From the NCBI GenBank assembly GCA_030628905.1, contig DAOVQB010000107.1, positions 1-14,862 of the forward strand: 14,862 nt of DNA. Direction: 5' to 3'. Below the pieces are notes generated by a model. It searched no databases. It was not told where the DNA came from and saw only the letters and a program-made list of their open reading frames with translations. Both the position numbers and the translations under genes were made by a program. Of the stretch, positions 1-7,229 are shown piece by piece. This DNA comes from DAOVQB01 sp023128935. Its GTDB lineage: Bacteria > Eisenbacteria > RBG-16-71-46 > CAIMUX01 > WJJG01. The first letter of the stretch is position 1. Each line of letters begins with the position of its first letter.

Positions 1-1
1 G

Positions 2-154
2 AATACGCGCTTCATGGAGGTTCATCACATCATTCCGCGCGAGCTCGGTGGCACGAACGACCCAGAAAACCTCATAGCGCTCTGCAGTGCATGCCATAAG
101 CTCTGGCATGATAAGAAGTTAGATGGGCGGCTGCTCAAGCAGGTTCTTGAATGA
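2..154 (+). CDS. HNH endonuclease, C-terminal fragment (5' end outside window)
   Basis: The reading frame is open from the window edge and stops with TGA at 152-154, leaving about 50 residues. The segment MEVHHIIPRELGGTNDP carries the His-His pair of an HNH nuclease. It is followed by the central Asn of PENLIALC and by CSACHKLWH, the last His of the fold plus one CxxC zinc knuckle. In this family these residues bind a divalent metal and cut DNA. The second CxxC expected before the HH pair would lie upstream of the window. The protein ends soon after the motif (DGRLLKQVLE), as is normal for stand-alone HNH proteins. It could be a restriction enzyme, a homing or phage-type nuclease, or a domain of something larger; the visible part does not decide. 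It converges on the minus-strand genes that follow. Confidence 0.85.
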   Translation, partial: NTRFMEVHHIIPRELGGTNDPENLIALCSACHKLWHDKKLDGRLLKQVLE

Positions 155-160
155 TCGTCC

Positions 161-190
161 GTGATTTCGAGTGATCGCGAGTGATCGGGG
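161..190. repeat. Three short direct repeats of about 10 bp
   Basis: Three near-copies lie head to tail just after the HNH stop codon: GTGATTTCGA, GTGATCGCGA and GTGATCGGGG. They lead into the 17-bp array that follows. No function can be assigned. Confidence 0.6.
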
Positions 191-193
191 GCC

Positions 194-278
194 AGGCAAC
201 ATCTGGGATGAGGAAACATCTGGGATGAGGCAACATCGGGGATGAGGAAACATCTGGGATGAGGCAACATCGGAGATC
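194..278. repeat. 17-bp tandem repeat, five units
   Basis: Five contiguous 17-bp units start at 194, 211, 228, 245 and 262. The consensus is AGGMAACATCTGGGATG; units 1, 3 and 5 read AGGCAAC and units 2 and 4 read AGGAAAC. The first four units contain CATC-NGG-GATG, so each is a small inverted repeat (CATC/GATG); unit 5 is degenerate at its end (GGAGATC). The alternating C/A suggests growth by duplication of a 34-bp dimer. The period is not a multiple of three and no supported gene covers it, so it is non-coding DNA between convergent genes. Confidence 0.9.
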
Positions 279-287
279 AGGTCACGT

Positions 288-297
288 GGGGGGGGGG
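288..297. repeat. G10 homopolymer
   Basis: Ten consecutive G follow GTCACGT in the convergent gap. There is no gene across it that slippage could switch on or off. Its exact length may be a sequencing artefact. Confidence 0.7.
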
Positions 298-369
298 CAG
301 GCCTGCGGTTGCCTCTCGGGCATGATGACCCACCTTCGCGCCTGGCCGCCTTTGGGCTTGAACTTGCGA

Positions 370-433
370 CCTTTTGTTTCACTCGCCTTTTGCTTCACTC
401 ACCTTTTACTTCACTCAGCTTTTGCTTCACTTA
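370..433 (-). repeat. 16-bp tandem repeat, four units, first unit containing the stop codon of the upstream gene
   Basis: On the minus strand four 16-bp units read about TRAGTGAAGCAAAAGS. They lie at 433-418, 417-402, 401-386 and 385-370. The first unit begins with the TAA stop (433-431) of the Ig-like lipoprotein gene. The next two begin with TGA, in different frames because 16 is not a multiple of three. The array forms the start of that gene's 3' untranslated region. No stable hairpin or T-run follows it, so it does not look like an ordinary intrinsic terminator. Confidence 0.85.
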
Positions 434-910
434 GTAGAGCGTGACGGTCATTGTGTCGCGGGCGCCTAGGGACTGGGCCACGATCGTGGCAACGCCCTGT
501 TCCTGAACAGCCGTGTAGGAAGCCACCGCCAGGCCGTCCAATGTGTAGACCTGGGAGGGGACGGTCCCCAAGGTTGCCACGAGATTCACTATGGTGCTGT
601 CGGCAACTGGCCCGCCATCCTCCATCACCGTGACCCATACAGTCGCGGTCGAACTGGTGTCCGCCTTCAGGATGATGGGGACTACGTCGCCTGTAATCGT
701 GAGATGCCCCGGGCTGGTGCCATTGTCAGGCCGCGTTGCCTTGCAACCGGCCAGCAGCGAGGCCATCAGCAAGGCAACCAGAAAGGCCGCCAGAAAGGGC
801 ACCGGAAAGGCCACCATGCCCGCCCGGGCGGGGGCGTCAGTCAACAGCTTCGGCGTCGCGGCAGAGTGTTCCGGGCGCGCGTGCGGCGCGCCATGGCTTT
901 GGTTTATCAC
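431..910 (-). CDS. Small outer-membrane lipoprotein with bacterial Ig-like (Big_1/invasin-type) domain
   Basis: This is a 159-residue protein. A hydrophobic stretch at about residues 36-55 ends in LLAGC, a textbook lipobox, so Cys56 should be lipidated by the Lgt/Lsp pathway and the rest exported. Residues about 69-159 form one Ig-like strand-rich domain: ATVWVTVMEDGGPVADS, then NLVATLGTVPS, then GVATIVAQSLGARDTMTVTLY. This fits Big_1 domains of invasin-like surface proteins. The GTG start has AAGGAGG seven bases upstream and overlaps the TGA of the preceding barrel-like gene as GTGA (907-910), so translation is probably coupled. The 30 polar residues before the hydrophobic core are long for a signal peptide. 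An ATG at 817 (Met32) would give a normal 24-residue signal but has no good ribosome site. Its partner or ligand is unknown. Confidence 0.8.
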   Translation of the reverse strand: MINQSHGAPHARPEHSAATPKLLTDAPARAGMVAFPVPFLAAFLVALLMASLLAGCKATRPDNGTSPGHLTITGDVVPIILKADTSSTATVWVTVMEDGGPVADSTIVNLVATLGTVPSQVYTLDGLAVASYTAVQEQGVATIVAQSLGARDTMTVTLY

Positions 911-2298
911 GATCTGTCCTCCTTGAGCGCTATGGCACAGGACGCGACCTCCTTGGCGGCGCTTTCCGCCAGGCGCCGGAGGCCCTCGTGCCGCAGCGCT
1001 GCACGGGTCTGGGCGGTTGGCACCCAGGTGTCCTCATCGCCACGGGAGGGCAGAAAGATCATTCCTGTGCCCCGTTTGAGGTTGAGGTTTAGGGGAGCGC
1101 TCTCGATGATGCACTTGCCCTCGGAATCGATCAGGGTTATCAGCGCCGTGATCTCGATCGTGACCCGGGGCGTGGCGAGCAGCTTCGGGATGCTCGGGCC
1201 GCGGCCGGTTGCCTCACCGACGCTGACCAGCTGTAGGCTGGCTGTATAATCCCCCTGTCCCTGTGTGCAGGCGCTGATCCCGGGCTGCCGTGAAAGCTCA
1301 CGCACCAATGTCTCCCGCAGGATCCTGGTCATACCGCTGGGATCCGGCGCAACGGAGGTCACCGGTGAAACCACGATGCGCACGGGGCGGGATCGCGGAG
1401 GGGGGACCAGTACCGCGGGCATCCCCTGGCTGCGACCGACCCCGATCCGGAAGGTCATCTCCGGTCCGGGTTCCTCGCCGTGGAGGAGCTGCTTGCGCAT
1501 CCCGACCTCTCCGTGGAGGCCAAACAGAAGGCCATGGCCGAGGGCCCCGTAGATCACGTGGCGGAAGCTTTCCTCCGGGATATCGAAGCGCGTCTTGTAC
1601 TCGCCCCGAAGTGAGAGGCCCAAGGGCAGGCCTCCGCGCACATCAAATCCGACACCGCCGAGGAGTTCGTTGTGCCATTTACCTCCCGGAAGGGAGATTC
1701 CGGGGTTGAGGTAGATTCCGACCCTGGGGGTCTCGTATGCCAGGAGGCCCAGGAGTTCGAAGTCGATTGTCCCTGTCGTGAAGGTAAACAGGCCCTGACC
1801 TTCGCGGTCATAGCCTGTCGGAATCCGCAGGCTTGGCCGCAGGCCGAGGAAAATGGGGCTGTCGTTATTCTGTCGGGCCCGCCACTTGAAAAAGATGCGC
1901 GTGTCCCCCGGACCCTGTTTATTGATCGGCAGCCCTGTTGGCCCCACTCCCAGGTCATGTGCATAATGACTTGCCGTGATACCGAAGCATGCTCGTTGGT
2001 GCATGCCATAGAGCAGTGTGAAAGTCATGCTCTGGTAGGATTCGAGCGAATCGCTGCGCTGCATGATATGTGCGTTCACCCAGAAGGAATGCAGCGGGGG
2101 ACCAGCCGCTGATGACACCGAGAGGATGTCGCCCCCGTCAGGTCCCGGCACATCGGCATAGTGCTCCTGCGCCCACGCAGGCTGGGCGTACAACAGCACC
2201 AAGCAGAACAGACATGCTATGAGACCGTCAACAGCTCGAGTCAACCCAGATCCCGTTGCGGGCGGTTGCGCCCTCTGTCGAAAGAATGAAGCGCTCAT
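907..2298 (-). CDS. Exported outer-membrane beta-barrel-like protein with C-terminal periplasmic-type domain
   Basis: The product has 463 residues from the ATG at 2298. The frame is open up to 2433, but the ATG there lies inside a 20-bp palindrome and gives 45 implausible residues before the signal peptide. The chosen start yields a signal sequence with core LIACLFCLVLLYAQ and cleavage site PAWA-Q at about residue 44. Residues about 50-290 show alternating amphipathic strands, including GPGDTRIFFKWRAR, PIFLGLRPSLRIPTGYD and VGIYLNPGISLPGG. These resemble the PF13557 transporter-like barrels (phenol meta-pathway family) in style only. After a proline-rich linker (VLVPPPRSRP), residues about 305-463 form an alpha/beta domain (RIVVSPVTSV, TIEITALITLID). 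This recalls small periplasmic lipoprotein domains of the LptE or TolB-N type, but I cannot assign it. It is co-transcribed with the overlapping lipoprotein gene, so a joint role at the outer membrane is inferred. Confidence 0.65.
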   Translation of the reverse strand: MSASFFRQRAQPPATGSGLTRAVDGLIACLFCLVLLYAQPAWAQEHYADVPGPDGGDILSVSSAAGPPLHSFWVNAHIMQRSDSLESYQSMTFTLLYGMHQRACFGITASHYAHDLGVGPTGLPINKQGPGDTRIFFKWRARQNNDSPIFLGLRPSLRIPTGYDREGQGLFTFTTGTIDFELLGLLAYETPRVGIYLNPGISLPGGKWHNELLGGVGFDVRGGLPLGLSLRGEYKTRFDIPEESFRHVIYGALGHGLLFGLHGEVGMRKQLLHGEEPGPEMTFRIGVGRSQGMPAVLVPPPRSRPVRIVVSPVTSVAPDPSGMTRILRETLVRELSRQPGISACTQGQGDYTASLQLVSVGEATGRGPSIPKLLATPRVTIEITALITLIDSEGKCIIESAPLNLNLKRGTGMIFLPSRGDEDTWVPTAQTRAALRHEGLRRLAESAAKEVASCAIALKEDRS

Positions 2299-2318
2299 TA
2301 TCTGTCCCGACCCCTTTG

Positions 2319-2339
2319 CGGCACGCCAGAGGCGTGCCG
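2319..2339. promoter_or_regulatory. Perfect 9-bp hairpin in the leader of the barrel-like gene
   Basis: CGGCACGCC, loop AGA, GGCGTGCCG. It lies about 20 bases upstream of the ATG at 2298, close enough to the ribosome site to affect initiation. It could also be a protein-binding site. If translation began at 2433 instead, it would be coding. Confidence 0.55.
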
Positions 2340-2353
2340 ATGATGTCCCCCGC

Positions 2354-2371
2354 GGCCACAGAGAGGTGGCC
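2354..2371. promoter_or_regulatory. 6-bp hairpin in the same leader
   Basis: GGCCAC, loop AGAGAG, GTGGCC. This is a perfect but short inverted repeat between the other two leader palindromes. No T-run follows on either strand. Confidence 0.4.
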
Positions 2372-2419
2372 CTTCCGAGCTGTGTGCAATCTTCGTGCCG
2401 GGCCACGCTTGCCCCGCGA

Positions 2420-2439
2420 GTTTCGATGACCATCGAAAC
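2420..2439. promoter_or_regulatory. 20-bp palindrome, possible operator
   Basis: GTTTCGATG, centre AC, CATCGAAAC: nine matched bases per arm with a two-base centre. A compact dyad about 120 bases before the likely start codon is typical of a dimeric repressor site. It covers the ATG at 2433, which argues against that codon being the real start. Confidence 0.5.
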
Positions 2440-2775
2440 CAGCTGACCGATTGCGCCCCAGGTCCCTCGGGCGTGAAACTATCCACCCAAGACCTCACGC
2501 AGAGCACATGCCTGGCAGGGGGCCATTGCGGCAACTGACTACTGGCATGGAAAATGGAGGAGAGGATGCAGACGCGCCCCACCTCCCCGGGAATCATGGC
2601 CGGCGCTGGCCGTCCGCCTGCGGGCGCGAGGGGATGCCACGGCCAAGGAAGGCCATAGAGTGTGACAGACGAGTGAGTGTAGCGAGGCGAGGAGGGCCGG
2701 GTGCCGGGAAGAAGTTGACCAGGGCTAGGGAAAAAAATCCCATCTGGGGCAAAAACCGACCCCATGCTGGAGCGC
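2440..2775. other. Intergenic region without a supported gene
   Basis: Several frames are open here (for example 2451-2846 plus and 2298-2867 minus), but their products are rich in Arg, Pro and Gly. They have no recognisable domain, signal peptide or good ribosome site, as expected from GC-rich non-coding DNA. The region should hold the promoter of the barrel-like/lipoprotein unit, but I could not pick convincing -35/-10 boxes. An A7 run flanked by GGG and TCCC lies near 2732-2745. Confidence 0.5.
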
Positions 2776-2825
2776 ATAAGAAAAGGACCAGGGGCGCTTG
2801 TGGTGGGCGCGGCCCCTGGTCCTTT
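2776..2825 (-). terminator. Intrinsic terminator of the giant exported protein gene
   Basis: A perfect 14-bp stem is formed by 2782-2795 and 2812-2825 (AAAGGACCAGGGGC and GCCCCTGGTCCTTT on the plus strand), with a 16-base loop. On the minus strand the stem ends in TTTT and runs into TCTTA, giving the U-rich tail. It begins about 50 bases after the stop codon at 2878. Confidence 0.8.
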
Positions 2826-2838
2826 GGTTGTGAGCCGC

Positions 2839-2865
2839 GCCGGTGAGAGGCAAGATCTCACCGGC
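2839..2865 (-). terminator. Second hairpin immediately after the giant gene's stop codon
   Basis: A 10-bp perfect stem (GCCGGTGAGA / TCTCACCGGC) with a 7-base loop lies 12 bases downstream of the TAA. It has no T-run of its own. It stands in tandem with the terminator at 2782-2825 and may protect the mRNA 3' end or help termination. Confidence 0.55.
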
Positions 2866-2877
2866 ACGGTGTAGGTC

Positions 2878-5800
2878 TTACCGGGTGATCACAAGCTTGC
2901 GGCTCTGGACGACATCGCCCGCCCGCAGCTTGTAGAAGTAAACGCCACTGGCCACCGGGGCACCGGCCTGATCCCGGCCGCTCCACTCGATCGTGTGGAT
3001 GCCGGCATCCTGGCTGCCGTTGACCAATGTCTTGATGCAACGACCGCTCAGATCGTAGACCGCAAGGCTCACGACCTGCTTGCTGGGCAGGGTGAAGACG
3101 ATGCTGGTGTTCGGATTGAGCGGGTTCGGGTAGTTCTGGCATAGAATGACATTCTTCACCAAGCCGCCCGCGAAGCCCTCGAGCTCGCTCGAGCCGCGCG
3201 CCAGGACATCACCGGTCGCATCGCGCAGATCGTAGGCGAGGCCCAGACCGCTCTCAGGCGGGGTGGTGATCTGGAAGGTCAGCGAGGCCACGATGCCATC
3301 GCCACTCACGCCGGGCTTGGCCCGGTTCAGGCGGCCAAGGCAGAGCTCGCAAGTACCCTCGCGGCTGGTGGTGTGGAAGAGCACGTTGCTGTCATCGCGC
3401 TGGAGCAATTCGCCCTTCTCGGTGCCGACGAGTGTCAGCTCGGCCGGATCGTAGGCGACCCGGACCATAACCGCCGTTAGCATGTCGGCATCGTCGACGT
3501 GCACGTCCACGGTGAAGGTGTGACCCGGCAGCGGCAGCTGCACTCCGGAACTGAGAGATATGCTGGTGGCACCCTCAACCGGCTCACCGAGCGGTGTGAA
3601 GGCGATCCCTGGCATAGCATTAAATATCTGGGGCGCACCGTAGCCATTGTTGGTGAACCAGGTCCAGTTCTCCGTGTAGGCCATCAGGTCATCGACATCC
3701 CAAAGCCCGTCACGCGAGGGGATCAGATTCGGGGAGGTTCCCGTTACCGGTCCCATGTCGGCGAGCGGGTCCTGGGTGTTGCTTGAACCATTCCAACCCA
3801 GTGTGAAGGCTGTCATGTCATCGAAGTTCATGTACCCGTCGGGGCTGGCCTGCTGCGTGGGCACACTTCCCAGATCGGAGCCATCGGCGACGTCCCCGAT
3901 ATAGGCCAGTTTGATTGCCAGCGAGCTGGTGGTGCCTTCGGACGGTACATTGCCATGGATGTCCTTGATCTCGCTCTTGGTGCCGTCAACCACGATAGTG
4001 CCGGTCTTGAAGCGCACCGTGTCGGTCAGGGCTGCCACGGCCGTCACGTTCATGCGGGCCATCACATTGCGTCCGTTGCTCAGACCGATCGGCGAGTTGG
4101 TGATGCTGGTGTAGACATTGAATGTCCCGGCGGTGTTGTCATAGTCGGAGCTCCAGATGTGCTGGATGTACTCCGTGCCTTCCCAGCCATCGCCAGGGCT
4201 GATGGCCTGGACCTGCAGGATCTCGCTCGGGAAGGTGCCTGAGAAGACGCAGGCAATCACGCTGTCCGGGTAGGCCAGCTCGAGCAGGATCGTTTGGGTC
4301 TCGTTGGGTGCCAGCAGCATGAGCGAGTCATTGTCGAAGTCGTCACGCGCCTGGAGGGTTGGCACCAGGTTGCTGTCGATTGTCATCAGCTCCGTGCTCT
4401 GAGCCTGGTCGCTGGCCACCGTGTTGCCGCCGGCATCCTTCAGGCGGGCATACATGTAGTAGGTACCATCAGCGGGCGTGCCGCCGGGCGAATTGGCGAA
4501 GGACCAAGTCACCGGACTGTCATCACAGCCGCTTGCGCCCAGCGTAATGCTGGCGCTGGCGGTCGTCTCGTCGAAGGTGCTGGCCGTGTCGAAGTAGAAG
4601 TCAACCCAGCCGCCGGAGGGGCAGTTGGTCACTGTGTAGCGGATCGGATAGCTGCTCGAGGGCGGGAAGCTGGCCGGCAACGTACTCGTGCCGGCGAAGG
4701 TGAGCGTGATGGTCGGTGCGGGGGCTTTCACATACTTGGTGATCACGCCGCGCGAGTCATCGGCCAAATAGATCTCCAGCTCTGTGCCCATGGCCGTCGC
4801 GCACGGGGCGCGGAGCAGGTCGACGGCACTGATGCTCGAGTAAGTCCCCAGCGCGTTGCCACTACCGCCGATGGTCGTCTCGAAGGCGGGCACGGTGGCA
4901 TCCGGGTACTCGAACTTGGTGTCCTTGTACATAACGACCCGATCGTTGCCGTGGTCGACCACCGCGATGTAGTAGCTCTCACTGGGAGCCGTTCCGATGG
5001 CCTCGATGTCAATGTCGGTCGGTCCGTTCAGGTGGTCAGTCGCGGTTGTGGCTGTGTTCCACTCGCAGACAAAGCTCATGCGCGGCGGAATCTGCAGCGC
5101 GGCATCCTCGGGATAGAAGAGCAGCTTCTGGATCCGGTTGTTGCCTGTATCGGCCACATAGACCACGAAGGCGCCCAGATTCGCGCACCACTTCGCGCAG
5201 ATGCCAGTGGGGCCTGAGAACTGGCCCTCGCCGCCACCGTTGCTGCCATAGCGCATGATGTCGGGCGTGGTCGTGTAGGTGATCTTCAGATCAGCACTGG
5301 CTGTGGGCTTGGCGCCGTGGGTGCCGTCGCCAAAGGTAATGAAGCCCTCATACCAGTCGAGTTCAAAGACCTTGTCGGTCGGGCCCGCTGTATTAATGTC
5401 ATCCACGCGGGTCCAGGTGATCGGTGTGACGTCGGGATCTTCGATGATGGCGATCGAGTTCTCCTTGACCGGGCGCGTGAGTGTGGCTGTCTGCCAGTTC
5501 TCTGGCACCGTGGCCGGGACCGCGACATAGTAGTCCGCATCCGCGCTCTGGCAGACCGTGCCCAATCCGCCACCGGCCGTGGGCTGGGTCACGCAGGTGT
5601 GGGCATCGCCGGGCAGCACATCGCCGGTGCGCGCAAAGTCATCGTAGGAGACGACCTTGATGCGGTTGTTGCCCCGGTCGCAGACGAAGGCGTAACGCTG
5701 ATAGACCGTGCGTACGGTGGTCACATACTCGGTGACATCACCGGCAAGCACCGTGCTGAGCATTTGGAGATCGACGCCGGGGATGATATAGGTCGTGCTG

Positions 5801-6957
5801 CTGGTGGCCGGCAGATCGGTCCAATGGGCGCCGTTGACTATCACGCGCCCCGTAGTCATGTCGGTCACTGTGACCGGATCGTTGGGCTGGGCACCCAGCA
5901 ACTTGATCTGGTAGCGGTGACCGGTGATCTGATTGGCATCGATCACGGTCGCCGACGTAAACGTGGTGGCTGGATTGGGACAAGTTGCGATCGTGTACGA
6001 ACCGTTGCAGGATACATAGACGTCGCTGGGTTCGCTGAGCAGGTCGTCGTATTTCTCGACGAACGCCTCTGTGCCCATCTCGGTGATGGAGTAGACCTGC
6101 AGGAACTCATCTCCATTCGTGCTGTTGTCGGCCGCATCGACGATCCAGACCTCATCGGTCGTCGTGGCGGTGCAATCATCGATTATGAAGATCGCGCGCA
6201 GGTCCTGGAAGTCAGCCGCCGAGGGGCTGGTCTGGCTGATCTCGACGACGGCAACCGCGGCGGCATCGCTGCAGTTCTGGTCGATCTCGCCGGTCCCGAA
6301 GGCAGCCGTGCCAGCGCCGCTGTTGACCGTATAGCAGTAGTCAACTGTCCAGGTGCTGGTCGCGCTCAGTGAAGCGGCAGGCAGCGTGATCTTCGGGGCA
6401 CCATCGGCAGCGCCAGCTCCGATCGCGTCGTAGTCAATTGTATAGACCTTGTCGGACGCGGTGAAGCCGGTCAAACTGGCCACCCAGCTCCAGACCACAC
6501 CGCCGATCTTGAGGACCTCGGAGTGTGGGATGACCCAGTTGGTGGCGGAGGCGGCCCCGTCCACATAGTGCGTCAAGTTGATGAGCGTGGCGTTCCACTC
6601 GCCGGCTGCGTCGTCGCCCGAATTGAAGAGCGCGGCGCTCGAGGCCTGGTGCTCGATCTCCATGTGGCTTTCAAACCCCAGAAGCCTCTTGTTCCCGCTG
6701 TCAAGAACGTAGTTCATGATCCGTAGGCCTGCACCCGTCTCCTCACTGACGGCCAGGCCGTAAGGGGTGATGAACGGCATCTCAACCTTCGGGTCATCGA
6801 CCAGCTGGTTGATAGTGGGCGCGTTCACCACTCGGAAATAGGGGCCGTCGTACTCAACGACCGCCTCGTACGTATCTGCGGCGCTGGCGGGCCTTGGGAC
6901 CAACACTGCGGCCACCGCCAGGAGCACACAAAGCATCAAGACCCTGTGCTTGGACAT
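2878..6957 (-). CDS. Giant secreted protein: NHL-type propeller, Ig-like, two cohesin-like domains, dockerin-like repeats, type IX sorting/FlgD-like tail
   Basis: The product has 1359 residues from the ATG at 6957, with GGAGGG upstream. A signal peptide (LMLCVLLAVAAVL, cleaved near PASAA) follows directly; the frame extends to 7119 without a plausible signal there. NHL-like elements include LDSGNKRLLGFE (~89), CDRGNNRIKVVS (~427), VADTGNNRIQKLL (~602), VVDHGNDRVVMYKD (~669) and LADDSRGVITKY (~735). An Ig-like domain follows (~750-860), then a cohesin-like domain (~876-1007), two dockerin-like repeats (~1017-1102: SPDGYMNFDDM and SRDGLWDVDDLM), and a second cohesin-like domain (~1126-1246). 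The tail (~1266-1359) starts CQNYPNPLNPNTS, contains VYDLSGRCIKTL and GVYFYKLRAG, and ends RKLVITR, typical of type IX-secreted proteins of FCB bacteria. It should be exported by Sec, cross the outer membrane and stay at or leave the surface. No catalytic domain is visible; a binding or scaffold role is inferred. Confidence 0.85.
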   Translation of the reverse strand: MSKHRVLMLCVLLAVAAVLVPRPASAADTYEAVVEYDGPYFRVVNAPTINQLVDDPKVEMPFITPYGLAVSEETGAGLRIMNYVLDSGNKRLLGFESHMEIEHQASSAALFNSGDDAAGEWNATLINLTHYVDGAASATNWVIPHSEVLKIGGVVWSWVASLTGFTASDKVYTIDYDAIGAGAADGAPKITLPAASLSATSTWTVDYCYTVNSGAGTAAFGTGEIDQNCSDAAAVAVVEISQTSPSAADFQDLRAIFIIDDCTATTTDEVWIVDAADNSTNGDEFLQVYSITEMGTEAFVEKYDDLLSEPSDVYVSCNGSYTIATCPNPATTFTSATVIDANQITGHRYQIKLLGAQPNDPVTVTDMTTGRVIVNGAHWTDLPATSSTTYIIPGVDLQMLSTVLAGDVTEYVTTVRTVYQRYAFVCDRGNNRIKVVSYDDFARTGDVLPGDAHTCVTQPTAGGGLGTVCQSADADYYVAVPATVPENWQTATLTRPVKENSIAIIEDPDVTPITWTRVDDINTAGPTDKVFELDWYEGFITFGDGTHGAKPTASADLKITYTTTPDIMRYGSNGGGEGQFSGPTGICAKWCANLGAFVVYVADTGNNRIQKLLFYPEDAALQIPPRMSFVCEWNTATTATDHLNGPTDIDIEAIGTAPSESYYIAVVDHGNDRVVMYKDTKFEYPDATVPAFETTIGGSGNALGTYSSISAVDLLRAPCATAMGTELEIYLADDSRGVITKYVKAPAPTITLTFAGTSTLPASFPPSSSYPIRYTVTNCPSGGWVDFYFDTASTFDETTASASITLGASGCDDSPVTWSFANSPGGTPADGTYYMYARLKDAGGNTVASDQAQSTELMTIDSNLVPTLQARDDFDNDSLMLLAPNETQTILLELAYPDSVIACVFSGTFPSEILQVQAISPGDGWEGTEYIQHIWSSDYDNTAGTFNVYTSITNSPIGLSNGRNVMARMNVTAVAALTDTVRFKTGTIVVDGTKSEIKDIHGNVPSEGTTSSLAIKLAYIGDVADGSDLGSVPTQQASPDGYMNFDDMTAFTLGWNGSSNTQDPLADMGPVTGTSPNLIPSRDGLWDVDDLMAYTENWTWFTNNGYGAPQIFNAMPGIAFTPLGEPVEGATSISLSSGVQLPLPGHTFTVDVHVDDADMLTAVMVRVAYDPAELTLVGTEKGELLQRDDSNVLFHTTSREGTCELCLGRLNRAKPGVSGDGIVASLTFQITTPPESGLGLAYDLRDATGDVLARGSSELEGFAGGLVKNVILCQNYPNPLNPNTSIVFTLPSKQVVSLAVYDLSGRCIKTLVNGSQDAGIHTIEWSGRDQAGAPVASGVYFYKLRAGDVVQSRKLVITR

Positions 6958-7170
6958 CTTTTCGTCTCCCTCCGCTCCATGTCTGCCGCCGGCCTGCCTG
7001 ATCCGTGGTGAATCCCGCGTTCCTTGCGGTATCCCCATTCCCTGCAAACCGCGCTGCCGACGTCCATCCCTGAACTTCCAGAGGCCGAAGAGAGCTAATG
7101 CTCCCAACGACCATTTCACTCTCGTGCCTTTCTATCGGACGGGGGCATTTCATTCTTGACCTCGAAGGCT
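6958..7170 (-). other. Long leader of the giant exported protein gene
   Basis: About 210 bases separate the gene's ATG from the upstream terminator-like element. The nominal reading frame continues to 7119, but its residues lack signal-peptide or domain character. The ribosome site GGAGGG lies just before 6957. I compared the leader with common riboswitch signatures I know (c-di-GMP-I, cobalamin, FMN, fluoride) and saw no match. The promoter is not obvious. Confidence 0.4.
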
Positions 7171-7220
7171 AAAAAAAGGCTGAGGCCAAATTGGGCCCCC
7201 GAGAGACTTCAGCGGGGGCC
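7171..7220 (-). terminator. Probable terminator of the cohesin-like lipoprotein gene
   Basis: An 8-bp GC-only stem (GGCCCCCG at 7194-7201, CGGGGGCC at 7213-7220) with an 11-base loop starts ten bases after the stop codon. On the minus strand T7 (7177-7171) follows, but 16 bases beyond the stem rather than directly. The call is therefore less firm than for the other terminators. Confidence 0.5.
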
Positions 7221-7229
7221 GCATCATGG

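Noticed and set aside
119..382. Minus-strand frame translating the 17-bp repeats into a repetitive peptide
   Set aside because: The unit length is not a multiple of three, the frame starts inside the HNH gene end on the other strand, and there is no ribosome site or domain.
194..433. CRISPR array
   Set aside because: Both arrays have units of 16-17 bp joined directly with no spacers, and no cas gene is in the window.
2714..2746. Promoter-like TTGACC followed 17 bases on by TCCCAT on the plus strand
   Set aside because: The -10 match is poor and no plus-strand gene follows.
2298..2867. Minus-strand open frame of 189 codons upstream of the barrel-like gene
   Set aside because: Low-complexity Pro/Ser/Arg-rich product that overlaps the terminator and the leader palindromes and has no ribosome site.
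4294..6372. Long plus-strand open frames opposite the giant protein gene (4294-5217 and 5317-6372)
   Set aside because: They lie fully antisense to a gene with clear domains, and their products show no domain or signal peptide. Long antisense frames are common in GC-rich genes.
6958..7170. Riboswitch in the leader of the giant gene
   Set aside because: No conserved core of any riboswitch class I know could be matched by eye; a covariance-model search would be needed.
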